Numbered from the stretch's first letter, positions 1 through 9,641 are shown. The stretch is 64,000 nt of DNA from Pseudoduganella rivuli (GCF_009674485.1 NZ_WKJJ01000009.1:62001-126000), one strand, 5' to 3'. Program-made: numbers and translations. The notes: generated by a model from the letters alone, not told the origin.

Positions 1-79
1 GCCGCAGCTTGGCCGCCAGGTCCAGGTAATCCTGCTTGCGCCCTTCGTGGGGCCACACTTCGAAAATCACGGCGATCAT
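1..79 (-). CDS. Antibiotic-biosynthesis-monooxygenase (ABM) domain protein, N-terminal part only
   Basis: Only the first 26 codons lie in the window; the gene runs off the left edge. The readable start (MIAVIFEVWPHEG...) resembles small ABM-fold proteins, dimeric ferredoxin-like proteins that act as cofactor-free monooxygenases or haem-degrading enzymes. The ATG at 79-77 overlaps the stop of the upstream P450 gene by 4 bp (ATGA), so the two are very likely translationally coupled and work on the same substrate. The family call rests on a short stretch and is tentative. Confidence 0.55.
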   Translation of the reverse strand, partial: MIAVIFEVWPHEGRKQDYLDLAAKLR

Positions 80-1164
80 GAACGCTCCTTGAACACGGGA
101 ATACGGGCATTGACGGACGGGCGGTAATGCCACGCGAGCGGCGGCAGCGGTCCCCGCGCCAGCAATACGCCCAGCGCGGCGCAGGCAATGGTTTGCGACA
201 GCGCCTGCCCCGGGCAGGCGTGGGCGCCATGACCATAAACATACAACGGCGCCGCGGCTTCCGCCGCCCTGCCCGCCGCGGCCAACAGCACGAGGATCGG
301 TTGCCCCGGCTGCACGTCGGCGCCGCCAATGCATACCGTTTCCGCGACAAAGCGCCGCGTATTGTGGATGGGCGGATCCTCCCGCAGCACGTGCCGCACC
401 AGCGCCGCCAGGTCGCCGTCATGCCGCGCGCCTTGCGCCAGCGCCACGACGGCATTGCCGATCAGTCCCGCCGTCGCTTCATAGGTTTGCGACAGCAAGC
501 CCGCCAGGTTGGCCAGGATCGCGTCGGCCCGCTTCCAGCCTGCCGCTTCCGCCTCGGCCAGCACCAGCGCCAGCAAGCTGCCCGGCTGCGGCAATTGCAC
601 CAGCGCGCGCAAGCTGTCCAGCAGCGCCTGTGCCGCGCCATGCGCCCGGTCCAGCTGTACTGCGCTGCTGAGCGGCGACAGGCACGCGACGAATTCCTCC
701 ATCCATGCCGCCACCTTCGCCGTATCGGCAAAGCCCAGCAAGCGTGCCACTGTTTGCACCGGGACGGCAAATTGCCAGTCCGACAGGCCGGCCGCCGTCT
801 GCACCGGATAATGCTCCGCCAGCGCCACCGCGGTTTCCCACGCCGTGCGCTGCACCTGCGCCGCGTCCAGCGCCGCCAGCGCGCGCTGCAACGCCAGCTT
901 GGGCGCCGCATGGCGCGCGCCGTCATTCATGCGCACCAGTTCACCGAATACGTGGCCCGCCGCGCCGCCCGCAATCGCCGCAGGCACCGGCTCCGCAACC
1001 GGACGCACGCGGCATGCCGGGTGGGTTAACACTTCCATCACGGTAGCAGGATGCGCCGCCAGCCACAGGCGCAAATCGTCGTCGTAATGCAGCCCGGGAC
1101 GCGCCGCCAGCCGGGCGTAATACGGGTACGGTTGCTCATGCGTGACTGCCGCGATGGCGTCCAT
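76..1164 (-). CDS. Cytochrome P450-like protein with non-canonical motifs
   Basis: The product is 362 aa, short for a bacterial P450 (about 400). The haem-ligand loop is clear: YGHGAHACPG with Cys317. The K-helix that normally carries ExxR reads HVLR just before EDPP, so the Glu is replaced by His. The I-helix AGxET(T/S) region reads QTYEAT, keeping the acid but with Ala where the oxygen-activating Thr normally sits. I chose the ATG at 1164 because AAAGGAG lies 6-7 nt upstream and the conserved sequence begins there; an open frame extends further to 1398 but overlaps the divergent regulator gene. It is coupled to the ABM-type gene by a 4-bp overlap and is divergent from an ArsR-like regulator, which probably controls it. 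The substrate is unknown. The odd motifs suggest a peroxygenase-like or otherwise atypical reaction. Confidence 0.85.
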   Translation of the reverse strand: MDAIAAVTHEQPYPYYARLAARPGLHYDDDLRLWLAAHPATVMEVLTHPACRVRPVAEPVPAAIAGGAAGHVFGELVRMNDGARHAAPKLALQRALAALDAAQVQRTAWETAVALAEHYPVQTAAGLSDWQFAVPVQTVARLLGFADTAKVAAWMEEFVACLSPLSSAVQLDRAHGAAQALLDSLRALVQLPQPGSLLALVLAEAEAAGWKRADAILANLAGLLSQTYEATAGLIGNAVVALAQGARHDGDLAALVRHVLREDPPIHNTRRFVAETVCIGGADVQPGQPILVLLAAAGRAAEAAAPLYVYGHGAHACPGQALSQTIACAALGVLLARGPLPPLAWHYRPSVNARIPVFKERS

Positions 1165-1240
1165 TCGCTTCTCCTTTGCGTGATTGATGCGTTGCAGTAT
1201 GCTGCACGTGAACGCGGGATAATTCGATGGAGAGCGAAAC

Positions 1241-1933
1241 ATGGATGCAGCGGAACCTGGTGGTGCGGATGGACGACTGGCCCGGATCGCGGGCGCGATC
1301 GCGGAACCGGCGCGGGCCCGCATGCTGTGCAGCCTGCTCGACGGCCATGCGCGCACGGCGACCGAATTATCCGCCGTGGCCGAGGTCAGTCCGTCCACCG
1401 CCAGCGCCCACCTGGCGCGGCTGAAAGAAGAACACCTGGTACGCCAGCTGGCGCAGGGCCGGCACCGCTATTACCAGCTGGCCGACGCCCAGGTGGCGAC
1501 CGCGCTGGAAGCGCTGCTGGTGGTGGCGGGCGTGCCGCGCCCCCGCTTTCAACCCAGCACGCCGGACCGCCTGCGCCGCGCCCGCACCTGCTATGACCAC
1601 ATGGCGGGCCAGGTCGCCGTGCAATTGCACGACCGGCTGGCGGAACAAGGCTGGCTGCGCGACGAAGCCGACGGCTATGCACTGACGGCCAGTGGCGAAC
1701 AGGGTTGCTCGGCACTGGGCATCGACGTCGCGGCGCTGCGCCGGTCGCGCCGCCGCTTCGCCTGCGCATGCCTCGATTGGAGTGAACGCAAGCCGCACAT
1801 CGGCGGCGCGCTGGGCGCCGCGCTGCTGCAACTGGCGTTGAAAAAAGGCTGGGTGGAACAGGACCTGGACAGCCGGGCGCTGGCCATCGCGCCGCAGGGA
1901 GAAAAACGCATGCTGGCCGCCGTCGGCGCGTGA
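1241..1933 (+). CDS. ArsR-family winged-helix transcriptional regulator
   Basis: The product is 230 aa. Residues about 8-85 form an ArsR/SmtB-type winged helix: an arginine-rich first helix (PARARMLCSLL), a recognition helix around VSPSTASAHLARL, and a wing ending in GRHRYYQL. The remaining ~140 residues are a second domain seen in long ArsR-like proteins. I saw no obvious CxC metal-binding motif, so the signal is probably not a metal. The ATG at 1241 follows GGAGAGCGAAAC. The gene diverges from the P450 gene across a 76-bp gap, an arrangement typical of a regulator controlling its neighbour and itself. Confidence 0.8.
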   Translation: MDAAEPGGADGRLARIAGAIAEPARARMLCSLLDGHARTATELSAVAEVSPSTASAHLARLKEEHLVRQLAQGRHRYYQLADAQVATALEALLVVAGVPRPRFQPSTPDRLRRARTCYDHMAGQVAVQLHDRLAEQGWLRDEADGYALTASGEQGCSALGIDVAALRRSRRRFACACLDWSERKPHIGGALGAALLQLALKKGWVEQDLDSRALAIAPQGEKRMLAAVGA

Positions 1934-2009
1934 GCCGGGGCTGCCTAAGCACGGTTTAAGATTTGCCGACGATGATGTTTGCACCACACATCACTATTGA
2001 GGTAAATCA

Positions 2010-2684
2010 ATGAAAACCTGGGTACGCGACAATAAAGGATTTATCGCCTTCATGTTGATGTTCGGCCTGTTCCGTACCGCGGTGGCCGACTGGAATCCCA
2101 TTCCCTCCGCTTCCATGCATCCGAATTTGCTGGAAGGCGATGTCGTCTTCGTCAACCGCCTGGCGTTCGACTTGAAAGTGCCGCTGACCGACGTCGTCGT
2201 CACGCACCTGGGCGAGCCGCAGCGCGGCGATATCGTGACGTTTTCGTCGCCGTCCGACGGCACACGCCTGATCAAGCGCATCATTGCCGTGCCGGGCGAT
2301 ACGGTTTCGATGGAAAACGACCGCCTCACCATCAATGGCCAGCCCGCGTCGTACACCTTGCCGCAAGATGGCGTGGAAGCCATCGCCAATGTGGGCAAGC
2401 TGCAAGCTGTGCAAGTGACGGAAAAAGCAGGCGCCGCGGAACACCGCATCCAGCTGTTGCCGGAAATTCTGTCGGGCAAGCGCAGCTTCGCCCCGATCAC
2501 CATCCCTGCCGGCCAGTTCATGATGCTGGGCGATAACCGCAACAACAGCAACGATTCGCGCTACATCGGCCTGGTGCCGCGCGAATTGCTGATCGGCCGT
2601 GCGGAACGTGTGCTGGTCTCGGCGGATATCGAAGGCAACTGGAAACCCCGCACCGATCGTTTCTTGATGGCATTAGGCCACTAA
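2010..2684 (+). CDS. lepB: Signal peptidase I, short form
   Basis: The product is 224 aa with one N-terminal membrane segment (about residues 10-26) and a periplasmic catalytic domain. Signal peptidase I removes signal peptides from exported proteins using a Ser/Lys dyad. The Ser sits in PSASMHP (Ser35), the Lys in RLIKRIIAVPGD (Lys89), and the box D/E motif GDNRNNSNDSR is present near residue 170. The family's conserved boxes B-E are all intact, so it should be active. It is shorter than the E. coli enzyme (324 aa) and is not next to lepA or rnc, so it is probably a second, dedicated copy. The ATG follows TTGAGGTAAATCA. It lies just upstream of an ABC exporter, but a promoter-like TATAAT separates them. 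Confidence 0.9.
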   Translation: MKTWVRDNKGFIAFMLMFGLFRTAVADWNPIPSASMHPNLLEGDVVFVNRLAFDLKVPLTDVVVTHLGEPQRGDIVTFSSPSDGTRLIKRIIAVPGDTVSMENDRLTINGQPASYTLPQDGVEAIANVGKLQAVQVTEKAGAAEHRIQLLPEILSGKRSFAPITIPAGQFMMLGDNRNNSNDSRYIGLVPRELLIGRAERVLVSADIEGNWKPRTDRFLMALGH

Positions 2685-2704
2685 CCGCGATTGCCGCCCC
2701 GCCT

Positions 2705-2710
2705 TATAAT
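2705..2710 (+). promoter_or_regulatory. Predicted -10 box for the ABC/CPBP operon
   Basis: A perfect TATAAT lies 30 nt before the ATPase start codon. The -35 region at about 17 bp upstream (CACTAA) is poor, so this would be a weak or activator-dependent promoter. It is the only promoter-like element between lepB and the ATPase gene. Confidence 0.4.
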
Positions 2711-2740
2711 TCATGCAAACTTTTGCGGAACGGGGCGGCA

Positions 2741-3474
<734 letters not shown>

Positions 3475-3478
<4 letters not shown>

Positions 3479-5859
3479 CGTCCCCGATGCCGAACAGCGC
3501 GGCCCGCTCCGTGTGGCTGCTGACCCGCGTGCGCCTGCTGCGCATGTTCAACATGGTCAATGCGTTCAGCCTGCGCAAGAAGAAAGGCGCGCAACGCACG
3601 GGCACGCAGCGCAAGCGTACCGTGTACTGGATCCTGTCGCCCATCGTGGGCGCACTGATGATGGTCGGCGTCATCAATATCCTCAACGGTTCCATCGTCA
3701 ACCTGCACTGCGCCATCGACCACTCGCAAGCCTGCATGAAGGCCGTGACCTTGAAGAACAACCCGGCCGTGCAATACCTGATCATGGACCACCTCAAAGC
3801 CACGGCATTCAGCACCAAACTGGCCGCCGCCGCGACCCTGCAAATGCTGATGCTGTGGCTGGTGGCCGTGCTGATGCCGCTGAGCAGCCGCGAACTGGCG
3901 CAGGCGGAATGGGACCTGGAATGGCTGGTCACGCTGCCCGTACAGCGCAAGGCACTGTTATGGGGCCGGCTGCTGGAGCGCACCGTCGCCAACCCCAGCG
4001 GCGTGATGTCCGTCTGGCCGGCCTGCATCGTACTGGCGTGGTATGGCGGCCATGGCTGGCTGTCGGTCTTCAGCGGCCTCGTCGCCGCGTGCCTGCTGCT
4101 GATGCTGGCCGCGCTGGCGCGCACACTGGCCGATACCGGCATGCGCCTGTCGCTGGCGCCGTCGCAATTGCGCAACCTGCAAGCGCTGGCGTCCGTCGTC
4201 TGCCTGCCCATCATGTACATGGCCATGTCGTATTCGATGATGGGGTATGGCTCCTTCACCTACGACTGGGCGCGCCACTTCCCCGCCTGGACATTGTGGA
4301 CCCCGCCCGGCCTGGCCGTGCAGGCGCTGACGGCGCACACGTTGCAGCAGGCAGCCATGGCGGCCACCTTGCTGGCGGCGCAAACCTTTATCCTGATGAT
4401 GGCCGGCGTGGCCGTGCTGCAGCACCAGTTGCGCGCCGGCGTGGTGGGCGGCGGTTCGCGTGAAAGCACGACGCGCAAGGCCAGCACGGCCGCGCCGGCT
4501 GATGACGATGGCGCGCACCAGGGACTGCTGGCCCGCCTGCAGCACTGGGGTACGACGTTGCAGCGGCGCGAACTGCGACTGCTGAGCCGTGACCGCAACT
4601 TCCTCGTGCAAAGCTTGCTGGTGCCGGTGGTGATCGTGGGCAGCCAGCTGGTGTTCAACAACCAGTTGCAATCGTTCGCGCAAATCGGCGAAAACCAGCA
4701 CCTGATGGCGGCCGTGGCCTTTGGCATCGGCAGCTACGTGCTGATGCTGTCCGCGTTCCAGACGCTGAACACGGAAGGCAATGCACTGTGGATGCTGTAC
4801 ACCTTCCCCCGTTCGCTGGAAAGCATGTTGAAGGAAAAGGCCCGGCTATGGGGCGTGCTGGCGCTGTCGTATCCGCTGCTGGTGTTTGCCGCGGGCCTGT
4901 ATTTCAAGCCCGTCTTCAGCTGGCAGCTGGCATGGCTGGCCATGATTGCACTGGCCGGCGTGGTGATTTTTTCCGGCATTGCCGTGTCGCTGGGCGTGTT
5001 CGCCTGCGACCCGCTGGCGCAGGAAACCCATGCCCGCATCCGTCCCACATATTCGTACCTGTACATGCTGCTGTGCAGCCTGTATGTGTACGGCATCTAC
5101 GCGCAGGAATGGCTGCAGACCATCGCCATCATGGTGTTGACCAGCGGCCTGTCACTGGCGCTGTGGCAAAAAGCGCGCGACGCCCTGCCCTATCTGCTGG
5201 ACCCGGCCGCATCGCCGCCGCCCCGCGTGGCGCTGTCCGACGGCTTGATCGCCGCGATTACGTTCTTTGTCACGCAATTGCTGGCGTTGCTGCTGCTCAC
5301 GCGGGGCAAGCCTGCCAATGCGCGCGACGTGGCGCTGGCGTTCGCCATGGCTGGCGCGTTCGTGTATGGCGCCATGCGGCTCGTATACTGGCGCTACAAG
5401 ACGGCCGGGGTACCGTCCGTGCTGGCCATCGTGCTGCATGGCAGCGCGGCGGCAGCCGTACGCGATGCATTGAAAACAGGATTGGTGGCGGGCGCGGTTG
5501 CCAGCGCCTTCGGCTATGCGTATCTGCACATGCTGCAGGGGACGGTGTGGCAGCGGGAACCGGTGACGGGCTCGCTGTGGTTCATCGCCATGGCCGTGCT
5601 GGCCGCCCCCGTGTTCGAGGAATTCATTTTCCGCGGCTTGATCCACGCGGGATTGCGGCGGCTGCTGCCGTCGCTGGCGGCGGCGCTGGGCAGCGCCGCG
5701 ATTTTCGCCATCGTCCATCCATCCGGTTCGATGGTGCCGGTATTCGTGCTGGGCCTGTGCACGGCGTGGGCGCATGGCCGCAGCACGTCACTGCTGGCGC
5801 CGATGGTGGTGCACGCCATCTATAACCTGACGATCGTGGGGTTGCAAATCCGCTGGTAA
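3475..5859 (+). CDS. ABC-2 permease fused to a C-terminal CPBP intramembrane protease
   Basis: The product is 794 aa and strongly hydrophobic. The first ~590 residues have multiple membrane segments like ABC-2 exporters, with a charged soluble stretch near residues 325-365. The last ~150 residues are a CPBP (CAAX protease and bacteriocin-processing) domain. Its three motifs are intact: EEFIFR with Glu715, Glu716 and Arg720; FAIVH with His748; and HAIYN with His780 and Asn784. CPBP enzymes are membrane-embedded glutamate/histidine proteases that process peptides or prenylated proteins. With the ATPase and the upstream signal peptidase this suggests cleavage plus export of a peptide or protein. 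No small precursor gene is visible nearby. Stand-alone CPBP genes are common; a fusion to a permease is less so. Confidence 0.85.
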
Positions 5860-5977
5860 CGCATCTGCGCCAGGGCGCAATGGGGCAAATGAGATCGTGC
5901 ACGCGTTTTACAACAGCGTGATCGTGATGTTGCAGTTTAAGTTCTGATTAGCAGCCGACGCAGGCTGCGGCGCCTAT

Positions 5978-6088
5978 TCCGTAGGGCGGTTTGGCGCGAG
6001 CCAAGCCGCCATGCCAGCGTTACCACCAGCGCTTGCCATAGCGGCGGCGCGCACATGGCGGCTTGATGAAGCCAATCCGCCCTACGGA
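5978..6088. repeat. REP/BIME-like palindromic intergenic repeat, copy 1
   Basis: The element is bounded by perfect 12-bp inverted ends, TCCGTAGGGCGG and CCGCCCTACGGA. Each half can fold on itself (GGCGGTTTGGC...GCCAAGCCGCC on the left). A second copy with the same plan lies at 18179-18289. Both sit between convergent genes or next to a gene end. Such elements are known to act as mRNA 3'-end stabilisers or terminators. This copy is between the CPBP permease and udh, which converge here. Confidence 0.8.
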
Positions 6089-6091
6089 TTT

Positions 6092-6898
6092 TTACTTGTA
6101 CATCGGCCCGTCATTAATAAAGCCGCCGCCCTGGTACAGGGTCGCCGCATCGTCCGGCGCCGGATATGCGCCCGTGTCCGGGAACATGTGGCGGAACTGG
6201 CGTGAACTGTCTTTCGGGTGGAAGCCGATATGGCCCGCCTTGCGGTTATCCCACCACACGCCATCGTTGTCCGACATGCCGTACAACACGGTGTGGCCGA
6301 CGCGCGGCGCCATCAGCGAGCAGCGCAGCGATTCCACCAGGTCTTCGTAGCTGAACCACGTCACCATCATGCGCGGGTTTTTCGGTTCCGGGAACGACGA
6401 GCCGATACGCAGGCAGACGGTCTCGATGCCGGCACGGTCCCAGTAATAGCGGGCCAGCTGTTCGCCAAACACTTTCGACAGGCCGTACATGGAATCCGGG
6501 CGGGTCGGGCTTTCCGCATCCAGGTGTTCCGTGGTCTTGTGGAAGCCGATCGCATGGTTCGAGCTGGCGAACACGATGCGGCGCACGCCATGCTTGTGGG
6601 CCGCTTCGTACACGTTGTACGTGCCCTGGATGTTCGCGAACATGATGTTTTCGAACGTGTTTTCCGTGGAAATGCCGCCGAAGTGCAGCACCGCTTCCAC
6701 CCCTTCCAGCAAGTTCAGGACGGCAGCCTTGTCGGACAAATCGCAGCGGACGATTTCCTCGCCTTCGCGCGCTTCGCCCATGTCGCTGATATCGGACAGG
6801 CGCACGACGTCGGCCCAGGGCTTGATGCGGTCGCGCAGGATTTTACCGAGGCCGCCGGCGGCACCGGTCAGCAAAATGCGTTTGAATGGTTTGCTCAT
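6092..6898 (-). CDS. udh: Uronate dehydrogenase (NAD+)
   Basis: The product is a 268-aa extended short-chain dehydrogenase, the usual length for uronate dehydrogenase. The NAD-binding glycine motif is TGAAGGLGK (11-19) and the catalytic pair is Tyr138/Lys142 (YGLSK) with Ser111-113 nearby. The enzyme oxidises D-galacturonate (and glucuronate) to the aldaro-lactone in the cytoplasm, the first step of the oxidative pathway. The neighbouring garD and nearby kdgD, lactonase-like and dehydrogenase genes supply the later steps, which makes the assignment firm. It lies 67 bp downstream of garD. That gap contains its own -10-like CATAAT and a GntR-type operator, so it can be read both from the garD promoter and independently. 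Confidence 0.92.
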   Translation of the reverse strand: MSKPFKRILLTGAAGGLGKILRDRIKPWADVVRLSDISDMGEAREGEEIVRCDLSDKAAVLNLLEGVEAVLHFGGISTENTFENIMFANIQGTYNVYEAAHKHGVRRIVFASSNHAIGFHKTTEHLDAESPTRPDSMYGLSKVFGEQLARYYWDRAGIETVCLRIGSSFPEPKNPRMMVTWFSYEDLVESLRCSLMAPRVGHTVLYGMSDNDGVWWDNRKAGHIGFHPKDSSRQFRHMFPDTGAYPAPDDAATLYQGGGFINDGPMYK

Positions 6899-6923
6899 AG
6901 TCTGTTCCCCTTCAATCCAATTC

Positions 6924-6954
6924 TAGTTGTACGATGTCGTATGACGATATTATG
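6924..6954 (-). promoter_or_regulatory. udh promoter with double GntR/FadR-type operator
   Basis: Two copies of the FadR-subfamily pattern TnGTnnnACnA lie 13 bp apart: TAGTTGTACGA (6924-6934) and TCGTATGACGA (6937-6947). A -10-like CATAAT (minus strand, 6954-6949) abuts them, so a bound regulator would cover the start of transcription. The 15-mer TAGTTGTACGATGTC recurs in inverted orientation upstream of kdgD. Confidence 0.65.
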
Positions 6955-6965
6955 CCATAACGTTA

Positions 6966-8537
6966 TCAGGTCACTGGCGCCGGATTAAACAGTACTAACG
7001 CATTGTGCAATTTCCACTGCTCGGCCCAGGTTTTGCGGCCGCTCGCGACATCGAGCATCAGCCGGAACATTTCCCAGCCCACTTCGGCAATGGTGGCTTC
7101 GCCGCTGGCGATGCGGCCCGCGTTCACGTCCATCAAATCATGCCAGCGCCGGGCCAGGTCGTCGCGCGTGGCGACCTTGATCACCGGGCATTCCGCCAGG
7201 CCGTACGGCGTGCCGCGGCCCGTGGTGAAAATGTGTAAATTCATGCCGGCCGCCAGTTGCAGGGTGCCGCAAATGAAATCGCTGGCCGGCGTGGCCGCGT
7301 AAATCAAGCCCTTTTGCTTCAGCTTTTCGCCGGGCGACAGCACGCCGGAAATCGGGCTGGAACCGCTCTTGACGATGGAACCCATGGCTTTTTCCACGAT
7401 ATTCGACAAGCCGCCCTTCTTGTTACCCGGCGTGGTATTGGCGCTGCGGTCGACGCCGCCCCGCTTCAGGTATTGGTCGTACCAGTCCATTTCGCGGATC
7501 ATCGCATTGGCCACGTCGGCATTGATGGCGCGCGATGTCAGCTGGTCGATACCGTCGCGTACTTCCGTCACTTCCGAGAACATCACCGTGGCGCCGGCGC
7601 GCACCAGCAAGTCCGTCGCATAACCGACGGCCGGATTGGCCGTCACGCCGGAAAACGCATCGCTGCCGCCGCACTGCACGCCCACCACCAGTTCCGATGC
7701 GGGCACCGTTTCACGGCGGCGGCGGTTCAATACGTCCAGCTGCTGTTCCGCCTTCGCCATGATGGAATCGATCATCGAGTGGAAGCCCACGTGGCCCTGG
7801 TCTTGCAGGCAGACCAGCGCCGGTTCGAAGTCCGGGTCCGCTCCGGCCGACTGGATGGCAATCGAGCCTTTCGGGAACAGGCGCTGCGGCTGCAGCTTTT
7901 CGCAACCGAGGCTGACCACCATGGCCTGGCCGCCGAAGTTCGGGTTCAGGCTGATGTTGCGCAGCGTGCGGATCGGCACGTCGGCATACGGGGCGTCGAT
8001 CGCCACGCCGCAGCCATACGTATGTTCCAGTCCCACCACGTCGTCGACATAAGGAAACTTCGGCAGCAACTCCGCCTTGATGCGCTTGACCGCATGCTCG
8101 ACCACGCCCGCCACGCACTGCACGGTGGTGGTAATGGCGAGGATGTTGCGGGTGCCCACGCTGCCATCCGGATTGCGGAAGCCTTCAAACGTATAGCCTT
8201 CCAGCGGGTCCATCGCCGGCGCCTTTTGGGTCGCGATCGGCAGGCCCGTCAACTCGCGCGCCGGCGGCAACGTCACCTGCGGTTCCGCGATCCAGCTGCC
8301 CGCTTTCAGGTCGGACGATGCATAGCCGATCGTGACGTTGTAGCGGATCACCGGGTCGCCCTGGGCAATGTCGCGCAACGCGACTTTGTGGCCTTGCGGT
8401 ACCGCCTCCAGCAACGTGAGGCCGTCCGGGAACACAGCGCCCGCCTTCAAACCTCCGTCATTGACAACGATGGCCACGTTGTCGTTTTCGTGCATCAGGA
8501 TGTAGCGCGGGCTGTTCGCGCTGGACGCTGCATTCAT
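6966..8537 (-). CDS. garD: Galactarate dehydratase
   Basis: The product is 523 aa, the same length as E. coli GarD and similar to it throughout. Recognisable blocks include NVAIVVNDGGLKAG, PQGHKVAL, the N-terminal SAF-like domain, then LEGYTFEGFRN, VGLEHTYGCG and VQCGGSDAFSGVTANPA. It dehydrates galactarate to 5-keto-4-deoxy-glucarate in the cytoplasm, after Udh and lactone opening. The conserved Cys in TYGCG and GCEK are intact. The ATG at 8537 follows AAGGAAAG. The gene is divergent from a FadR-type regulator, with three operator-like repeats in between. Confidence 0.93.
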   Translation of the reverse strand: MNAASSANSPRYILMHENDNVAIVVNDGGLKAGAVFPDGLTLLEAVPQGHKVALRDIAQGDPVIRYNVTIGYASSDLKAGSWIAEPQVTLPPARELTGLPIATQKAPAMDPLEGYTFEGFRNPDGSVGTRNILAITTTVQCVAGVVEHAVKRIKAELLPKFPYVDDVVGLEHTYGCGVAIDAPYADVPIRTLRNISLNPNFGGQAMVVSLGCEKLQPQRLFPKGSIAIQSAGADPDFEPALVCLQDQGHVGFHSMIDSIMAKAEQQLDVLNRRRRETVPASELVVGVQCGGSDAFSGVTANPAVGYATDLLVRAGATVMFSEVTEVRDGIDQLTSRAINADVANAMIREMDWYDQYLKRGGVDRSANTTPGNKKGGLSNIVEKAMGSIVKSGSSPISGVLSPGEKLKQKGLIYAATPASDFICGTLQLAAGMNLHIFTTGRGTPYGLAECPVIKVATRDDLARRWHDLMDVNAGRIASGEATIAEVGWEMFRLMLDVASGRKTWAEQWKLHNALVLFNPAPVT

Positions 8538-8598
8538 GTGTCTTTCCTTCTTGGGTGTTGTGTTCCGTCCAATTCAGTATGCCCCAGAAAAAAAAATT

Positions 8599-8650
8599 TG
8601 GCTAGTCCAGATTGCATATTTGGTCTGACCACCTTAGAATGGCCTGACCA
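8599..8650. promoter_or_regulatory. Operator array between garD and gntR (three phased sites)
   Basis: Three near-identical 11-mers occur in tandem: TGGCTAGTCCA (8599-8609), TGGTCTGACCA (8621-8631) and TGGCCTGACCA (8640-8650). Starts are 22 and 19 bp apart, about two helical turns. They fit the FadR-subfamily GntR pattern (TnGTnnnACnA-like palindrome). The adjacent gntR gene is the obvious candidate binder. The same motif occurs four times at the pectate lyase promoter. Confidence 0.75.
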
Positions 8651-8721
8651 AATTATGAAATTGCTCAAGACGCCTTACAAAATCGCTCAGCAAGTCGATC
8701 AATCTTTCAGTGACCCAGGCC

Positions 8722-9429
8722 ATGAACGCACTTCAAAAAAAACACGGCGCAGCGCAGGAAACCACGGGCCACGAGCCACGGCTGTACCGCGTGGTGGCCG
8801 ACCGCATCCAGCAACTGATCGCGGAAGAGCGCATCCTGCCGGGCGAACGCCTGCCGTCGGAGCGGGACCTGGCCACCAAGCTGTCCGTCAGCCGCGCCTC
8901 GCTGCGCGAAGCGCTGATTGCGCTGGAACTGGGCGGTGCGATCGAGGTGCGGGGCGGTTCCGGCGTCTATGTCAGCGAACTGCAACAGGACGCGGCGCTG
9001 CCGGAAGCCGGCCCGGGTCCGTTCGAAGTGTTGTCGGCACGCCGCCTGATCGAAGCGGAAATCGCCGCCATTGCGGCCCGCGTGGCGACCGACGGCGCGA
9101 TCGATGCGATATTGAAAGCCGTACAGGAAATGGAAGCCAGCCACGCGAACAAGGCCAGCAATGAACACGCCGACCGCAACTTCCACCTGGCCATTGCGCG
9201 CGCCACGGGCAACAGCGCGCTGGTCGGATCGCTGTCGTATTTGTGGGACCAGCGGGGCCACCTGTGGCACCGCCTGAAAGAACACTTCCAGACCGAGGAA
9301 TTGCGTCAGGAAACCCTGAAAGATCACCGCCACATCTTTGAAGCGATTGCTTCGCACGATGCGGCCGCCGCGAAAAAAGCCATGCGCGCCCATCTGGAGC
9401 GCGTGACGAGGACTTTTTCGCGCGGATGA
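8722..9429 (+). CDS. FadR-type GntR transcriptional regulator, likely controls garD and pel
   Basis: The product is 235 aa from the ATG at 8722; an in-frame GTG at 8710 would add four residues and neither has a strong ribosome site. The N-terminal winged helix shows LPSERDLATKLSVSRASLREAL. The C-terminal helical FCD domain carries the metal/effector-binding pattern ExxFH (ADRNFHLAI) and HRHIFEAI. FadR-type regulators of this kind usually repress uronate or aldarate catabolic genes and release on binding a pathway intermediate. It diverges from garD across the operator array and is followed by the TonB receptor and pectinase genes. Confidence 0.88.
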   Translation: MNALQKKHGAAQETTGHEPRLYRVVADRIQQLIAEERILPGERLPSERDLATKLSVSRASLREALIALELGGAIEVRGGSGVYVSELQQDAALPEAGPGPFEVLSARRLIEAEIAAIAARVATDGAIDAILKAVQEMEASHANKASNEHADRNFHLAIARATGNSALVGSLSYLWDQRGHLWHRLKEHFQTEELRQETLKDHRHIFEAIASHDAAAAKKAMRAHLERVTRTFSRG

Positions 9430-9641
9430 GTTTTGCAATACCCGGGACCGTACCGCCTCACAGAAAAGACGGACACCCGAAAGAGTTATCGACCGTGTGC
9501 AAGCTCGGCGCCCAGGCAGGCGCCCTCCTGGCAACGGCACGGAGTACGCGAGGTGCTCCAAGTAGCGAATGGCGACGGCGGCAAGGTGCCGCAAGTAAAC
9601 GCCGCGCATAACTTTTCTTGAATTTTGAAGGAGACATAACT

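Noticed and set aside
1165..1398. Longer N-terminus for the P450
   Set aside because: It would overlap the divergent ArsR gene, and the strong ribosome site and conserved sequence begin at 1164.
7257..9164. 635-codon open frame on the plus strand
   Set aside because: It runs antisense through garD and then into gntR in another frame; both of those are firmly identified.
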